The notes: generated by a model from the letters alone, not told the origin. A DNA stretch of 32,833 nt from Butyrivibrio sp. (GCA_017470505.1 JAFUYO010000006.1:1-32833), one strand, 5' to 3'; positions 1 through 6,376 are shown, counted from the stretch's first letter. Numbers and translations are program-made.

Positions 1-15
1 AACGGCAATAAAAAA

Positions 16-89
16 TCGGGGCGACAGGATTTGAACCTGCGACCTCGGCGTCCCGAACGCCGCGCTCTACCAAGCTGAGCCACGCCCCG
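16..89 (-). tRNA. tRNA-Pro (anticodon CGG)
   Basis: The minus strand folds as a complete cloverleaf. The 7-bp acceptor stem CGGGGCG/CGCCCCG is followed by discriminator A. The D stem is GCTC/GAGC, the anticodon stem is CGGCG/CGCCG around loop TTCGGGA (anticodon CGG, reading CCG), and the T arm is GCAGG-TTCAAAT-CCTGT. The 3' CCA is not encoded. A T-run follows the 3' end at the window edge. A truncated copy of its 5' half lies upstream, between the gene and its only recognisable promoter. Confidence 0.97.
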
Positions 90-130
90 ATGTTGAAAAT
101 ATGAAGTTGTAAAGTGCGCTCTTAGCGCAA

Positions 131-173
131 CGTCCCGAACGCCGCGCTCTACCAAGCTGAGCCACGCCCCGAT
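131..173 (-). pseudogene. Partial duplicate of tRNA-Pro (5' half)
   Basis: These 43 bases are identical to positions 49-91. They cover the tRNA-Pro 5' half from the acceptor stem through the anticodon loop, plus one flanking base. The 3' half is absent. A perfect 6-bp stem with a 3-nt loop (TGCGCT-CTT-AGCGCA, 115-129) lies directly 3' of the fragment on the minus strand. The fragment sits where the tRNA would be expected behind the promoter at 199-227, so the precursor transcript should carry the half-tRNA ahead of the intact tRNA. It cannot form a functional tRNA. Confidence 0.9.
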
Positions 174-198
174 AAGAAAAATTATTACTGACCAAAAT

Positions 199-227
199 AT
201 TATATTTGAAAATTGCGCGTTTTGCAA
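199..227 (-). promoter_or_regulatory. Promoter for tRNA-Pro
   Basis: On the minus strand, -35 TTGCAA (227-222) is followed by a 17-bp spacer and -10 TATAAT (204-199). It overlaps the divergent sigma-factor promoter at 213-242. Confidence 0.7.
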
Positions 228-242
228 GAGTTAGGGTATAAT
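213..242 (+). promoter_or_regulatory. Promoter for the sigma factor gene
   Basis: -35 TTGCGC (213-218), an 18-bp spacer and a perfect -10 TATAAT (237-242). The predicted transcript start near 249 leaves a leader of about 45 nt before the ATG at 294 and excludes upstream in-frame starts. Confidence 0.65.
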
Positions 243-293
243 AAAGAATGGCTCACACAAAAAGATTTTTTTCAAGAGAAAAGGTTGCGGTTT

Positions 294-767
294 ATGCTTA
301 CACAGGAAGAGATTTATTTGCAGTACAGAGACAAGGTTTTCGGCTATGTCAGGAACCACGTGAACAATACGGAGGATGCGGAGGATATCACAAGTGATAT
401 CTTTATAAAGATATACTCCAAGCTCGACACGTACGATGAGTCGAAGGCCAGCCTTTCCACCTGGATATACTCAATGACCAGCAATACGGTCATCGATTTC
501 TATAGAACAAACCACATACACTCGGAGATTCCCGAGGACCTCACGGATGACAGAAGCCTTATCGAGGACGAGGTTCTAAACAGCGAGTCTTTGGAGCTCC
601 TGGCCAAGGCGCTGGAACAGCTTCCGCAGGAGCTCAGGGATATAATAGTCCTCAGATATTACAAGGGGCTGACCCTCCAGCAGGTTGCAGAGGTCATGAA
701 ACTCTCCTATGGCGTCACCAAACTCAGGCACAGAGAGGCTATGGGAAAACTTAAAGATATGTTGTAA
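294..767 (+). CDS. ECF-type sigma-70 family RNA polymerase sigma factor
   Basis: A 157-residue protein, the usual size for group 4 (ECF) sigma factors, which carry only regions 2 and 4. Region 2 runs from about residue 10 to 75 and includes the acidic core DAEDITSDIFIKIY and a WIYSM segment. Region 4 is near residues 110-155 (LPQELRDIIVLRYYKGLTL, then a helix-turn-helix ending KLRHREAMGKLK). It should direct RNA polymerase to alternative promoters. The ATG at 294 was chosen because a purine-rich site (GAGAAAAGG) ends 9 nt upstream and because a TATAAT box overlaps the earlier in-frame start. No anti-sigma gene with a membrane segment follows; the next gene encodes a small soluble protein. The specific ECF group was not determined. 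Confidence 0.9.
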   Translation: MLTQEEIYLQYRDKVFGYVRNHVNNTEDAEDITSDIFIKIYSKLDTYDESKASLSTWIYSMTSNTVIDFYRTNHIHSEIPEDLTDDRSLIEDEVLNSESLELLAKALEQLPQELRDIIVLRYYKGLTLQQVAEVMKLSYGVTKLRHREAMGKLKDML

Positions 768-851
768 TTTTTTTTGCCACAAAAAGAAATGCTTCGTATA
801 AATAAGTGACGACAAAGATAACGAAAAGTTATGAGATATATGGAGGTTTTT

Positions 852-1154
852 ATGGAAGAGAAGATATCAAGGTTATTTGATTATCAGAAGTTTGCACCCA
901 ATGCAAGGCTCGATAGCATAATAAAGGACGTTGAGAGCAGGTATGAGCTTGACAAGTTTGAGCTCTCTGATGATGAGCTTGGGATGGTGAATGCAGCAGG
1001 CAGCGTAGACAGCATTATGGGCACCAATGAGAGTGACCTTACACAGACGTTACACGCCCGCAAAGACACCTTAACAGGTTCAGCAGCAGATGATATTCTT
1101 GCGAAAAGACCCCAAAATGGCACGGATAAGTACAGGAAAAGGCCTATACTTTGA
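852..1154 (+). CDS. Small hypothetical protein with RiPP-leader-like motif, next to the sigma factor
   Basis: A 100-residue protein with no recognised domain. The start at 852 is set by GGAGG at 842-846. The N-terminal half is charged and helical in character. At about residues 38-51 it reads ELSDDELGMVNAAG, which resembles the LS.EEL..V.GG end of double-glycine and nitrile-hydratase-type leader peptides. It is imperfect: AAG stands where GG is normal. The C-terminal half is polar and basic at the end (KYRKRPIL) and has no cysteine. It lies 84 nt after the sigma factor and before a strong terminator, so the two probably form one unit. A CGTATAAAT element at about 797-805 could be an internal, possibly ECF-dependent, promoter. 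A target or co-regulator of the sigma factor is possible, but nothing here proves it. Confidence 0.7.
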   Translation: MEEKISRLFDYQKFAPNARLDSIIKDVESRYELDKFELSDDELGMVNAAGSVDSIMGTNESDLTQTLHARKDTLTGSAADDILAKRPQNGTDKYRKRPIL

Positions 1155-1175
1155 GAATGACAAAAGACAAAAAAG

Positions 1176-1205
1176 AGACGTATCTTAGATGGATACGTCT
1201 TTTTT
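1176..1205 (+). terminator. Intrinsic terminator after the sigma/small-protein unit
   Basis: A perfect 9-bp stem AGACGTATC/GATACGTCT (1176-1184 and 1192-1200) with a 7-nt loop, followed by a T-run. Confidence 0.92.
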
Positions 1206-1230
1206 ATCGCCTGCGTAAGCTATATTCATA

Positions 1231-1259
1231 TTGACATGGTGGGAATTAGAGGGTAATAT
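1231..1259 (+). promoter_or_regulatory. Intact promoter ahead of the broken ABC transporter gene
   Basis: -35 TTGACA (1231-1236), a 17-bp spacer and -10 TAATAT (1254-1259). A strong ribosome binding site AAAGGAGG follows at 1293-1300. The promoter looks functional although the gene behind it is broken. Confidence 0.7.
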
Positions 1260-1306
1260 GCAAATGTATTTTACACAATTAATTGGCGGTATAAAGGAGG
1301 AATATT

Positions 1307-1572
1307 ATGAAAAAGAAAATTGAGCTACTTCGGAAATCTGCATGTGCTTGACAATATAAATCTCACTGTTGAAAAAGGCGAAGTTGTGGTTATAATAGGA
1401 CCATCGGGTTCAGGCAAATCGACGCTGTGCAGAACAGTGAACCGGCTTGAGACAATAGATGGCGGTGAGATAATAATAGACGGAGAGGCGATGCCAAAAG
1501 AGGGAAAAGACCTTGCACGGATCCGCTCGGAGGTTGGCCTGAAGGTTTTTAAATATTTCGTTGAACACTTCT
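1307..1572 (+). pseudogene. Remnant of a glutamine/polar amino acid ABC transporter operon (ATPase fragment)
   Basis: After a strong ribosome binding site, the ATG at 1307 opens a 14-codon frame ([10 protein letters not shown]...) typical of the start of a secreted binding protein. From 1320, in another frame, the sequence encodes part of a GlnQ-type ATPase: [18 protein letters not shown], then the Walker A motif GPSGSGKST, then [16 protein letters not shown] and LARIRSEVG. The homology stops near 1535, just before the Q-loop. The signature motif, Walker B and both ends of the protein are missing. The likely history is a deletion joining the start of a solute-binding protein gene to the ATPase gene, with permease and most of the ATPase lost. 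That history is an inference. Confidence 0.85.
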
Positions 1573-1642
1573 TATTACGCCCATCAGGTCCTCACCCAGA
1601 AAAAGGCCAAAGCCTATAAGGATGAAAACGACAGTTCCGATA
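1573..1642. repeat. 70-bp copy of an internal piece of the amt gene
   Basis: Positions 1573-1642 match 5293-5362, inside the amt coding region, with a single mismatch (C1591 against T5311). The orientation is the same as in the intact locus. The piece directly abuts the broken ATPase gene and is out of any functional context. Confidence 0.95.
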
Positions 1643-1920
1643 TGCTGATTTTTCTCCGGCTGCATACCTATCCAAGTAGTTTTGGCATTCTGTTGAGACT
1701 AATGAGAGATTCTATTCTCATATGAAGACAGAGTCATTTGTTGACCATACGGAAGATATGGCTTAGGCATAATAGAAACTTCCCAAAACAAAATTAAAGG
1801 AGGGCCCTCAGGTCCTCCCGCGGTCCCAGTCCTCACGAGTATCTGGAACTTAGTCACTACAGTCAGTTTAGTAGTTTTGAGGCTGATTGTAAAAAAGACC
1901 ACTTTTTTTGAGGCATAAAC
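1643..1920. other. Gene-less scrap region with a 30-bp repeat
   Basis: No credible gene is present. Positions 1715-1744 match 6198-6227 with one mismatch; read on the minus strand both encode MTLSSYE. A GC-rich dyad (AGGAGGGCCCTCAGGTCCTCC is imperfectly self-complementary, about 1799-1819) is also present. The rest shows no recognised element. Confidence 0.6.
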
Positions 1921-1950
1921 AACAAAAAACCCAGAAAACATCTGGGTTTT
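1921..1950 (-). terminator. Terminator of the first tRNA-Gly
   Basis: A 10-bp perfect stem AAAACCCAGA/TCTGGGTTTT (1926-1935 and 1941-1950) with loop AAACA, followed on the minus strand by a T-run. Confidence 0.9.
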
Positions 1951-1955
1951 AGAAG

Positions 1956-2028
1956 AGCGATAGACGGGGCTCGAACCCGCGGTCTCGACCTTGGCAAGGT
2001 CGCGCGTTACCAACTACGCCACTATCGC
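1956..2028 (-). tRNA. tRNA-Gly (anticodon GCC), copy 1
   Basis: 73 nt on the minus strand. Acceptor stem GCGATAG/CTATCGC with discriminator T, D stem GCGT/ACGC, anticodon stem CGACC/GGTCG around loop TTGCCAA (anticodon GCC), T arm GCGGG-TTCGAGC-CCCGT. CCA is not encoded. It is identical to the copy at 6387-6459. Confidence 0.97.
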
Positions 2029-2062
2029 ATATATATAAAGCCGCTCTCGCGACAGCAAATGT

Positions 2063-2092
2063 AGTATAGCTCTTTTGGTCCGGGGTTGTCAA
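2063..2092 (-). promoter_or_regulatory. Promoter of tRNA-Gly copy 1
   Basis: Minus strand: -35 TTGACA (2092-2087), an 18-bp spacer and -10 TATACT (2068-2063). Confidence 0.75.
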
Positions 2093-2162
2093 TACTTTTT
2101 TGAAAAATCATTTGGAACTACTGGAAGCAGGTGGAAACACCGGGAGTCAATGGGAATTCGAT

Positions 2163-2192
2163 TTGACAAAGCCTATCCGCCGATTGTAATAT
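2163..2192 (+). promoter_or_regulatory. Promoter of purF
   Basis: -35 TTGACA (2163-2168), an 18-bp spacer and -10 TAATAT (2187-2192). An overlapping TATAAT at 2190-2195 is spaced too far from this -35. The hairpin at 2210 lies just inside the predicted transcript. Confidence 0.65.
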
Positions 2193-2209
2193 AATTTCTT
2201 GTAGGGACA

Positions 2210-2241
2210 AAGGCGTCTTGGTTAAACCAGGGCGTCTTTTT
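2210..2241 (+). promoter_or_regulatory. Hairpin with T-run in the purF leader (candidate attenuator)
   Basis: As RNA, AAGGCGUCUUGGU pairs with ACCAGGGCGUCUU over 13 pairs, several of them G-U, followed by a U-run. It lies between promoter and start codon, where a terminator would act as an attenuator. The 5' arm GACAAAGGCGTCTTG differs by one base from the start of the amt leader (GACAAGGGCGTCTTG). No known riboswitch class was recognised. Confidence 0.6.
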
Positions 2242-2281
2242 GCTTTTTGAAAAAATATTCAAAGGATCGCAGAGGAAAAAT

Positions 2282-3664
2282 ATGAGAGAGCTGTATGATG
2301 ACAAGCTCCATGAGGAGTGCGGAGTTTTTGGAATGTATGCCCCGATGGGTACAAATGTCTCAAGAGATGTCTATATGGGACTTGTGGCGCTTCAGCACAG
2401 AGGGCAGGAGTCCGCAGGGATATCTGTGACTGATACCGCGGGCCACAAGGGAAATCTTGTGACCAAAAAGGGAATGGGACTTGTGAGCGAGGTTTTTTTT
2501 CCGGAGGATCTTGCAAAGGTCAGCGGAAATATCGGCGTGGGCCATGTAAGATATTCAACTACGGGAGGCAGCACCCTTGAAAACGCCCAGCCGATTGCAA
2601 TGAACTACATAAAGGGCGGTCTTGCCCTTGTCCACAACGGGAATCTGACCAATGCAATGGAACTGAAAAACGAGCAGATGTACAGGGGACAGGCCCATTA
2701 TACTACATCAGACTCGGAGGTTTTTGCTTATGAGATCGTGAGTGAGCGTGTAAAGACATCCTCCGTGGAAGAAGCGGTCAGAAATGCCGCCCGGAAGATG
2801 AAGGGGGCGTATGCCTGTCTTGTGATGAGTCCCAGAAAGCTCATAGGCATACGTGATCCCCTCGGGATAAAGCCCCTGGTACTCGGCAAAAAAGGAGACT
2901 CCTATATCCTCGCCTCCGAGAGCTCTGCAATAACCTCTGTCGGAGGTGAGCTCATCAGGGATATAAAGCCCGGCGAGCAGGTCATAGTCACGGATGATGG
3001 GGTAAGGTTTGATGAGTCCCTGTGCGGGAACAGGCATGCCCACTGCATCTTTGAGTATATATACTTTGCGAGGAGCGATTCTGTTATAGACGGGATCGAG
3101 GTACACGACGCCAGGTTCAGGGCCGGCCGGGCTCTTGCGAGGGCGTCAAAGACAGATGCTGACATAGTGGTGGGAGTCCCGGATTCCGGCCTTGTCACTG
3201 CGGAGGGTTATGCCCGTGAATCAGGCATCCCCTTTGCCCTTGCCTTTCACAAGAACAGTTATATAGGTAGGAGCTTCATAAAGCCCACCGACGAGGAGAG
3301 GCAGAGTGCGGTGAGCATGAAGCTGAATGTACTCAGGAGCGTTGTTAGCGGCAAGAGGATCATACTCATAGACGATTCCATAGTCAGAGGCACCACGATG
3401 CGCAGGATAATTGAGATGCTGCGCAGTGCCGGTGCCCTTGAGGTACACGTGAGAATAAGCTCTCCTCCTTTTTTGTACCCGTGCTATTATGGAACTGATG
3501 TGCCGAGCTCCAGTCAGCTCATCGCATCCCACCACTCGGATGAGGAGGTATGCAGGAGCATAGGCGCCGATTCCCTCATGTATCTGAGCCTGGAGGCGTT
3601 TAAGGATATGGTGGGCGACCTGCCCCTCTGTATGGCCTGCTTTAACAACGACTATCCGATATAA
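2282..3664 (+). CDS. purF: Amidophosphoribosyltransferase (glutamine PRPP amidotransferase)
   Basis: Catalyses the first step of de novo purine synthesis: PRPP plus glutamine gives 5-phosphoribosylamine. The 460-residue protein starts at 2282 (AGAGGA at 2271-2276). This start gives a 12-residue propeptide ending EE before Cys13 in ECGVFGMYAP, matching the self-cleaved propeptide of the Bacillus-type enzyme, whose exposed Cys is the glutaminase nucleophile. The N-terminal Ntn glutaminase domain covers roughly residues 13-245. The phosphoribosyltransferase domain carries the PRPP loop RIILIDDSIVRGTT near residue 359. Cysteines at about 254, 401, 451 and 454 (HAHCIFEY, YPCYYG, CMACFNN) match the ligands of the 4Fe-4S cluster of the oxygen-sensitive form. 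The gene is monocistronic and convergent with amt, sharing a bidirectional terminator. Confidence 0.97.
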   Translation: MRELYDDKLHEECGVFGMYAPMGTNVSRDVYMGLVALQHRGQESAGISVTDTAGHKGNLVTKKGMGLVSEVFFPEDLAKVSGNIGVGHVRYSTTGGSTLENAQPIAMNYIKGGLALVHNGNLTNAMELKNEQMYRGQAHYTTSDSEVFAYEIVSERVKTSSVEEAVRNAARKMKGAYACLVMSPRKLIGIRDPLGIKPLVLGKKGDSYILASESSAITSVGGELIRDIKPGEQVIVTDDGVRFDESLCGNRHAHCIFEYIYFARSDSVIDGIEVHDARFRAGRALARASKTDADIVVGVPDSGLVTAEGYARESGIPFALAFHKNSYIGRSFIKPTDEERQSAVSMKLNVLRSVVSGKRIILIDDSIVRGTTMRRIIEMLRSAGALEVHVRISSPPFLYPCYYGTDVPSSSQLIASHHSDEEVCRSIGADSLMYLSLEAFKDMVGDLPLCMACFNNDYPI

Positions 3665-3702
3665 AATCAGAATGCGGTTGCGTAAGCAACATGTTCCTGT
3701 TG

Positions 3703-3755
3703 AAAAAATACCTGCACAGCAATTCCCGATTGAGAACACTGTGCAGGTATTTTTT
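3703..3755. terminator. Bidirectional terminator between purF and amt
   Basis: A 17-bp perfect inverted repeat (3703-3719 and 3739-3755, core TACCTGCACAG/CTGTGCAGGTA) is flanked by an A-run on one side and a T-run on the other. It can end transcription of both convergent genes. Confidence 0.93.
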
Positions 3756-3762
3756 GTTTGTT

Positions 3763-5532
3763 TTATTCAACATCGGCAAGGGCTGCGGGGCCTTCCTCGC
3801 CGGTTCTTATCTTGACTACATTGTCGAGGCTGTATACGAAGATCTTTCCGTCGCCGATCTTTCCGGTGTAAAGAGTTCTTTTGGCGGCTTCTATAACATC
3901 TTCAACGGGAATCTTGCTCACAACCACTTCAAGCTTTATCTTGGGAAGGAGAGTCGCATCCATCTCAACTCCGCGGTACATGTCGCCTGAGCCCTTCTGA
4001 ACGCCGCAGCCCATTACCTGGGTGACCGTCATTCCGGTAACGCCGAGCTCGTTCATCGCTTTTCTCAGCTTGTCGTAGCGGGAGAGCTTTGCGATGATGA
4101 CAACCTTGTGGATCATGGAATCGCTGTGCACGGGAGAGCTCACAACCTTTACCGAGGCATCCCTCATCGTCTGGGACGCAGAGTCATAGTCGCTGATTCC
4201 AAGGTCGGTGTTGTCGTTTATGTCCATATTCAGGGTGTTTGAGATATCCATAATGGCAAATCCTGAATAGGCCGAGGCAAGACCGTGCTCTGTGGCGTCA
4301 AGACCTGTGATCTCCTCATCCTCTGTAACCCTGAGTCCAAGGATCGCCTTGATCGCATAGAAGGTTATAGTGATGGTGACAATTGTCCAGGCAGCTGTGG
4401 AGAGCATTCCCACGAGCTGGATCCCGAGGAGCTTAAGTCCTCCGCCATAGAAAAGACCTGTCATCTCATTTCCAAGGCTGTCTGCAATGGAGTAACCGGG
4501 GGCTGAGTTTGTGGCAAAGAGGCCAACCGCGATTGTACCCCAGATACCGTTGAGGCAGTGAACGGCAACTGCACCTACAGGATCGTCCACGTGGAGTTTG
4601 TAATCAAGGAACCACACACCAAAGCACACAAGGAGTCCTGCCACAATACCTATTATTATTGCGCCGAAAGCATCGGTCACATCGCAGGGAGCCGTGATAG
4701 CTACGAGGCCTGCAAGTGAAGCGTTGAGACACATTGAAACATCGGGCCTTTTGTACTTTATCCAGGTAAAGATCATGCAGGTCACAGTTGCCAGGGCGGG
4801 AGCAATTGTCGTTGTAACAAAGACGGATCCCAGCTGCTCAACAGAGGTGCAGGCTGCGCCGTTAAATCCGTACCAGCCGAGCCATAGGATAAAGACGCCG
4901 AGGGATGCTGCTACGAGGTTGTGCCCGGGAAAGGCGTTGACCTTGGTGACCTTTCCGCTCTTGTCCCTCTCAAACTTGCCGATCCTGGGTCCCAAAATCG
5001 CTGCGCCTATAAGTGCAGATATGCCGCCCACCATGTGAATACAGTTTGAGCCGGCAAAATCGTGAAAACCTATCCGGGACAGCCAGCCGCCGCCCCAGGT
5101 CCAGTGGGCTTCAATCGGGTAGATCACCGCTGAGATTACAGCCGAGTACACACAGTAAGATAAAAATTTTGTCCTCTCAGCCATGGAGCCTGACACGATG
5201 GTCGCGGTAGTCGCGCAGAATACCAGGTTAAACACGAAATTTGACCAGTCAAAGTTTGCGTAGTTTGTAAAAATATCAAATCCGGGCTTTCCTATTACGC
5301 CCATCAGGTCTTCACCCAGAAAAAGGCCAAAGCCTATAAGGATGAAAACGACAGTTCCGATACAGAAATCCATTAGGTTTTTCATAATGATGTTTCCGGT
5401 GTTCTTGGCTCTTGTAAAGCCTGCCTCGCACATTGCAAAGCCCGCCTGCATCCAGAAAACCAGGGCCGCACCCAAAAGAAACCATATTCCAAATACTTTT
5501 CCGTCAACCATGCTGATAATTTCTTCACTCAT
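3763..5532 (-). CDS. amt: Ammonium transporter fused to a C-terminal PII signalling domain
   Basis: A 589-residue membrane protein, against about 400-450 for ordinary Amt. Residues 1 to about 400 are the ammonium channel, with about 11 hydrophobic helices and the pore histidines in DFAGSNCIHMVGG and VAVHCLNGIWGT. After a polar linker, residues 473-589 form a complete PII (GlnB/GlnK) domain: MIHKVVIIAKL at its start, T-loop GCGVQKGSGDMYRGVEM, and the ATP-binding KIGDGKIFVYSLDNVVKIRT. In free PII proteins the T-loop binds Amt and blocks the pore according to 2-oxoglutarate and ATP/ADP; here the regulator is tethered. The uridylylated Tyr51 of the enteric T-loop is Met here. The start at 5532 is set by AGGAGGAG, 5 nt upstream. 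Confidence 0.95.
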   Translation of the reverse strand: MSEEIISMVDGKVFGIWFLLGAALVFWMQAGFAMCEAGFTRAKNTGNIIMKNLMDFCIGTVVFILIGFGLFLGEDLMGVIGKPGFDIFTNYANFDWSNFVFNLVFCATTATIVSGSMAERTKFLSYCVYSAVISAVIYPIEAHWTWGGGWLSRIGFHDFAGSNCIHMVGGISALIGAAILGPRIGKFERDKSGKVTKVNAFPGHNLVAASLGVFILWLGWYGFNGAACTSVEQLGSVFVTTTIAPALATVTCMIFTWIKYKRPDVSMCLNASLAGLVAITAPCDVTDAFGAIIIGIVAGLLVCFGVWFLDYKLHVDDPVGAVAVHCLNGIWGTIAVGLFATNSAPGYSIADSLGNEMTGLFYGGGLKLLGIQLVGMLSTAAWTIVTITITFYAIKAILGLRVTEDEEITGLDATEHGLASAYSGFAIMDISNTLNMDINDNTDLGISDYDSASQTMRDASVKVVSSPVHSDSMIHKVVIIAKLSRYDKLRKAMNELGVTGMTVTQVMGCGVQKGSGDMYRGVEMDATLLPKIKLEVVVSKIPVEDVIEAAKRTLYTGKIGDGKIFVYSLDNVVKIRTGEEGPAALADVE

Positions 5533-5554
5533 ATACACTCCTCCTGATCTTGGT

Positions 5555-5728
5555 CTTAAGGAGTACCGCTTGCGGCGGCAATCCTTAAAGAAGGGGCATC
5601 ATGCCGAATCCGACATGATGCCCCTTTGCATCCAATTATTTTTTGCTGCATGAGTATAAAACTTGTCCCGGGAAAAGAGAAAGCGCCTTGAAGATCAGAT
5701 GATCCTCAAGACGCCCTTGTCTTTATAG
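5555..5728 (-). promoter_or_regulatory. Structured leader of amt with three hairpins
   Basis: The transcript predicted to start near 5728 has a roughly 195-nt leader. Hairpin A (5714-5683) pairs GCGTCTTGAGGATC with GATCTTCAAGGCGC around ATCT and is followed by a pyrimidine-rich stretch. Hairpin B (5626-5591) has a perfect 13-bp stem AAGGGGCATCATG/CATGATGCCCCTT. Hairpin C (about 5588-5555) encloses CCGC-CGCAA-GCGG. Hairpins A or B could terminate transcription. The 5' arm of A matches the purF leader. No named RNA family was recognised. Confidence 0.6.
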
Positions 5729-5734
5729 ATTGAA

Positions 5735-5763
5735 ATTTTACTAGCAGGTTTTATTCTTGTCAA
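5735..5763 (-). promoter_or_regulatory. Promoter of amt
   Basis: Minus strand: -35 TTGACA (5763-5758), a 17-bp spacer and -10 TAAAAT (5740-5735). Confidence 0.8.
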
Positions 5764-5785
5764 GTACAAAAATAAAAATTCCACA

Positions 5786-6163
5786 TCACTTGTTCTGAGA
5801 CTTTTCTCTTTCTTTTTTCATAGCAAGGTATTTGGCCTTGATATCCTCGGGAACATCTAAATCAAGATCAATAAAATTCTCCATAATATAATCTTCAAGC
5901 TTTTGAAACTCATCATTCTGGTCTGGATCAGCGCCTAATACGTAAAGAGAGATTCCTAGTTCTTTGGCACGCTTTTCTCTGCGATCTGTGAATTCTCTGA
6001 GTTCATCAGTAATTTTAATGGGAGACTTATATGTACTTTTAGGTTTGGGCATAATATCATCGTCAGAGATGGTTTTAAAAGTCAGCGGCTTAAGCCTAAG
6101 GATAACTTCGTCTGTGATTTTCTGATCATCACTAAGACTATCGTTCAGTACTTCTTCTGTCAT
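5786..6163 (-). CDS. Hypothetical protein, 125 residues
   Basis: Function not recognised. The protein is hydrophilic and acidic, with no signal peptide, membrane segment or cysteine. It starts MTEEVLNDSLSDDQK, has a Lys/Pro-rich stretch in the middle (IMPKPKSTYKSPIK), a helical region with many Arg and Glu residues (ELREFTDRREKRAKELG), and a charged Lys/Glu tail. The start at 6163 was chosen because AAGGGAG lies just upstream and a TATAAT box lies about 20 nt further up. A longer in-frame reading from 6220 (MTLSSYE...) would require translation through that box. The 30-bp stretch encoding MTLSSYE recurs at 1715-1744, so it may be part of a shared upstream element instead of coding sequence. 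Confidence 0.65.
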   Translation of the reverse strand: MTEEVLNDSLSDDQKITDEVILRLKPLTFKTISDDDIMPKPKSTYKSPIKITDELREFTDRREKRAKELGISLYVLGADPDQNDEFQKLEDYIMENFIDLDLDVPEDIKAKYLAMKKEREKSQNK

Positions 6164-6197
6164 AAAGCTCCCTTCTTTGGCTTTATTATACCATTCT

Positions 6198-6227
6198 TTC
6201 TCATATGAAGACAGAGTCACTTGTTGA
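6198..6227. repeat. 30-bp repeat also present at 1715-1744
   Basis: The block TTCTCATATGAAGACAGAGT and the following ten bases recur at 1715-1744 with one mismatch. Here it lies immediately upstream of the hypothetical gene that starts at 6163. Confidence 0.9.
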
Positions 6228-6332
6228 TTTGAAGGATATCCTTAACAGAGCATGTCAGACAAATGCTGCGCCGGATGTACAAAACAAATCTATACACACA
6301 CATACACACAGAAATCTTGAATTTTGGACAAA

Positions 6333-6376
6333 TAAAAAACTCCGAAACGCCCATGAATACTAGGCATTTCGGAATT
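6333..6376 (-). terminator. Terminator of the second tRNA-Gly
   Basis: An imperfect stem of about 12 bp (TTCCGAAATGCC with GGCGTTTCGGAG on the minus strand) is followed by a T-run. Its sequence differs from the terminator of tRNA-Gly copy 1. Confidence 0.85.

Noticed and set aside
131-173. tRNA-Pro fragment as an integrative-element attachment site
   Set aside because: Attachment sites usually copy the tRNA 3' half, and there is no integrase gene or island boundary here. The 5' half is duplicated instead.
1699-2013. Minus-strand open frame of 104 codons over the scrap zone and tRNA-Gly
   Set aside because: It runs through the tRNA-Gly gene and its terminator, lacks a ribosome binding site and has no recognisable domain. 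Only its MTLSSYE end is shared with the 6.2-kb region.
3221-3739. Minus-strand open frame of 172 codons opposite purF
   Set aside because: It is fully antisense to the well-supported purF and crosses its terminator; its composition is that of a shadow frame.
5533-5728. ANTAR-type antitermination RNA upstream of amt
   Set aside because: The hairpin loops do not show the paired hexaloops with A1 and G4 expected of ANTAR targets, so no class is assigned.
6271-6321. ACACAC-rich stretch as a phase-variable tract
   Set aside because: The dinucleotide run is short and interrupted, and it lies in no promoter spacer or reading frame of a supported gene.
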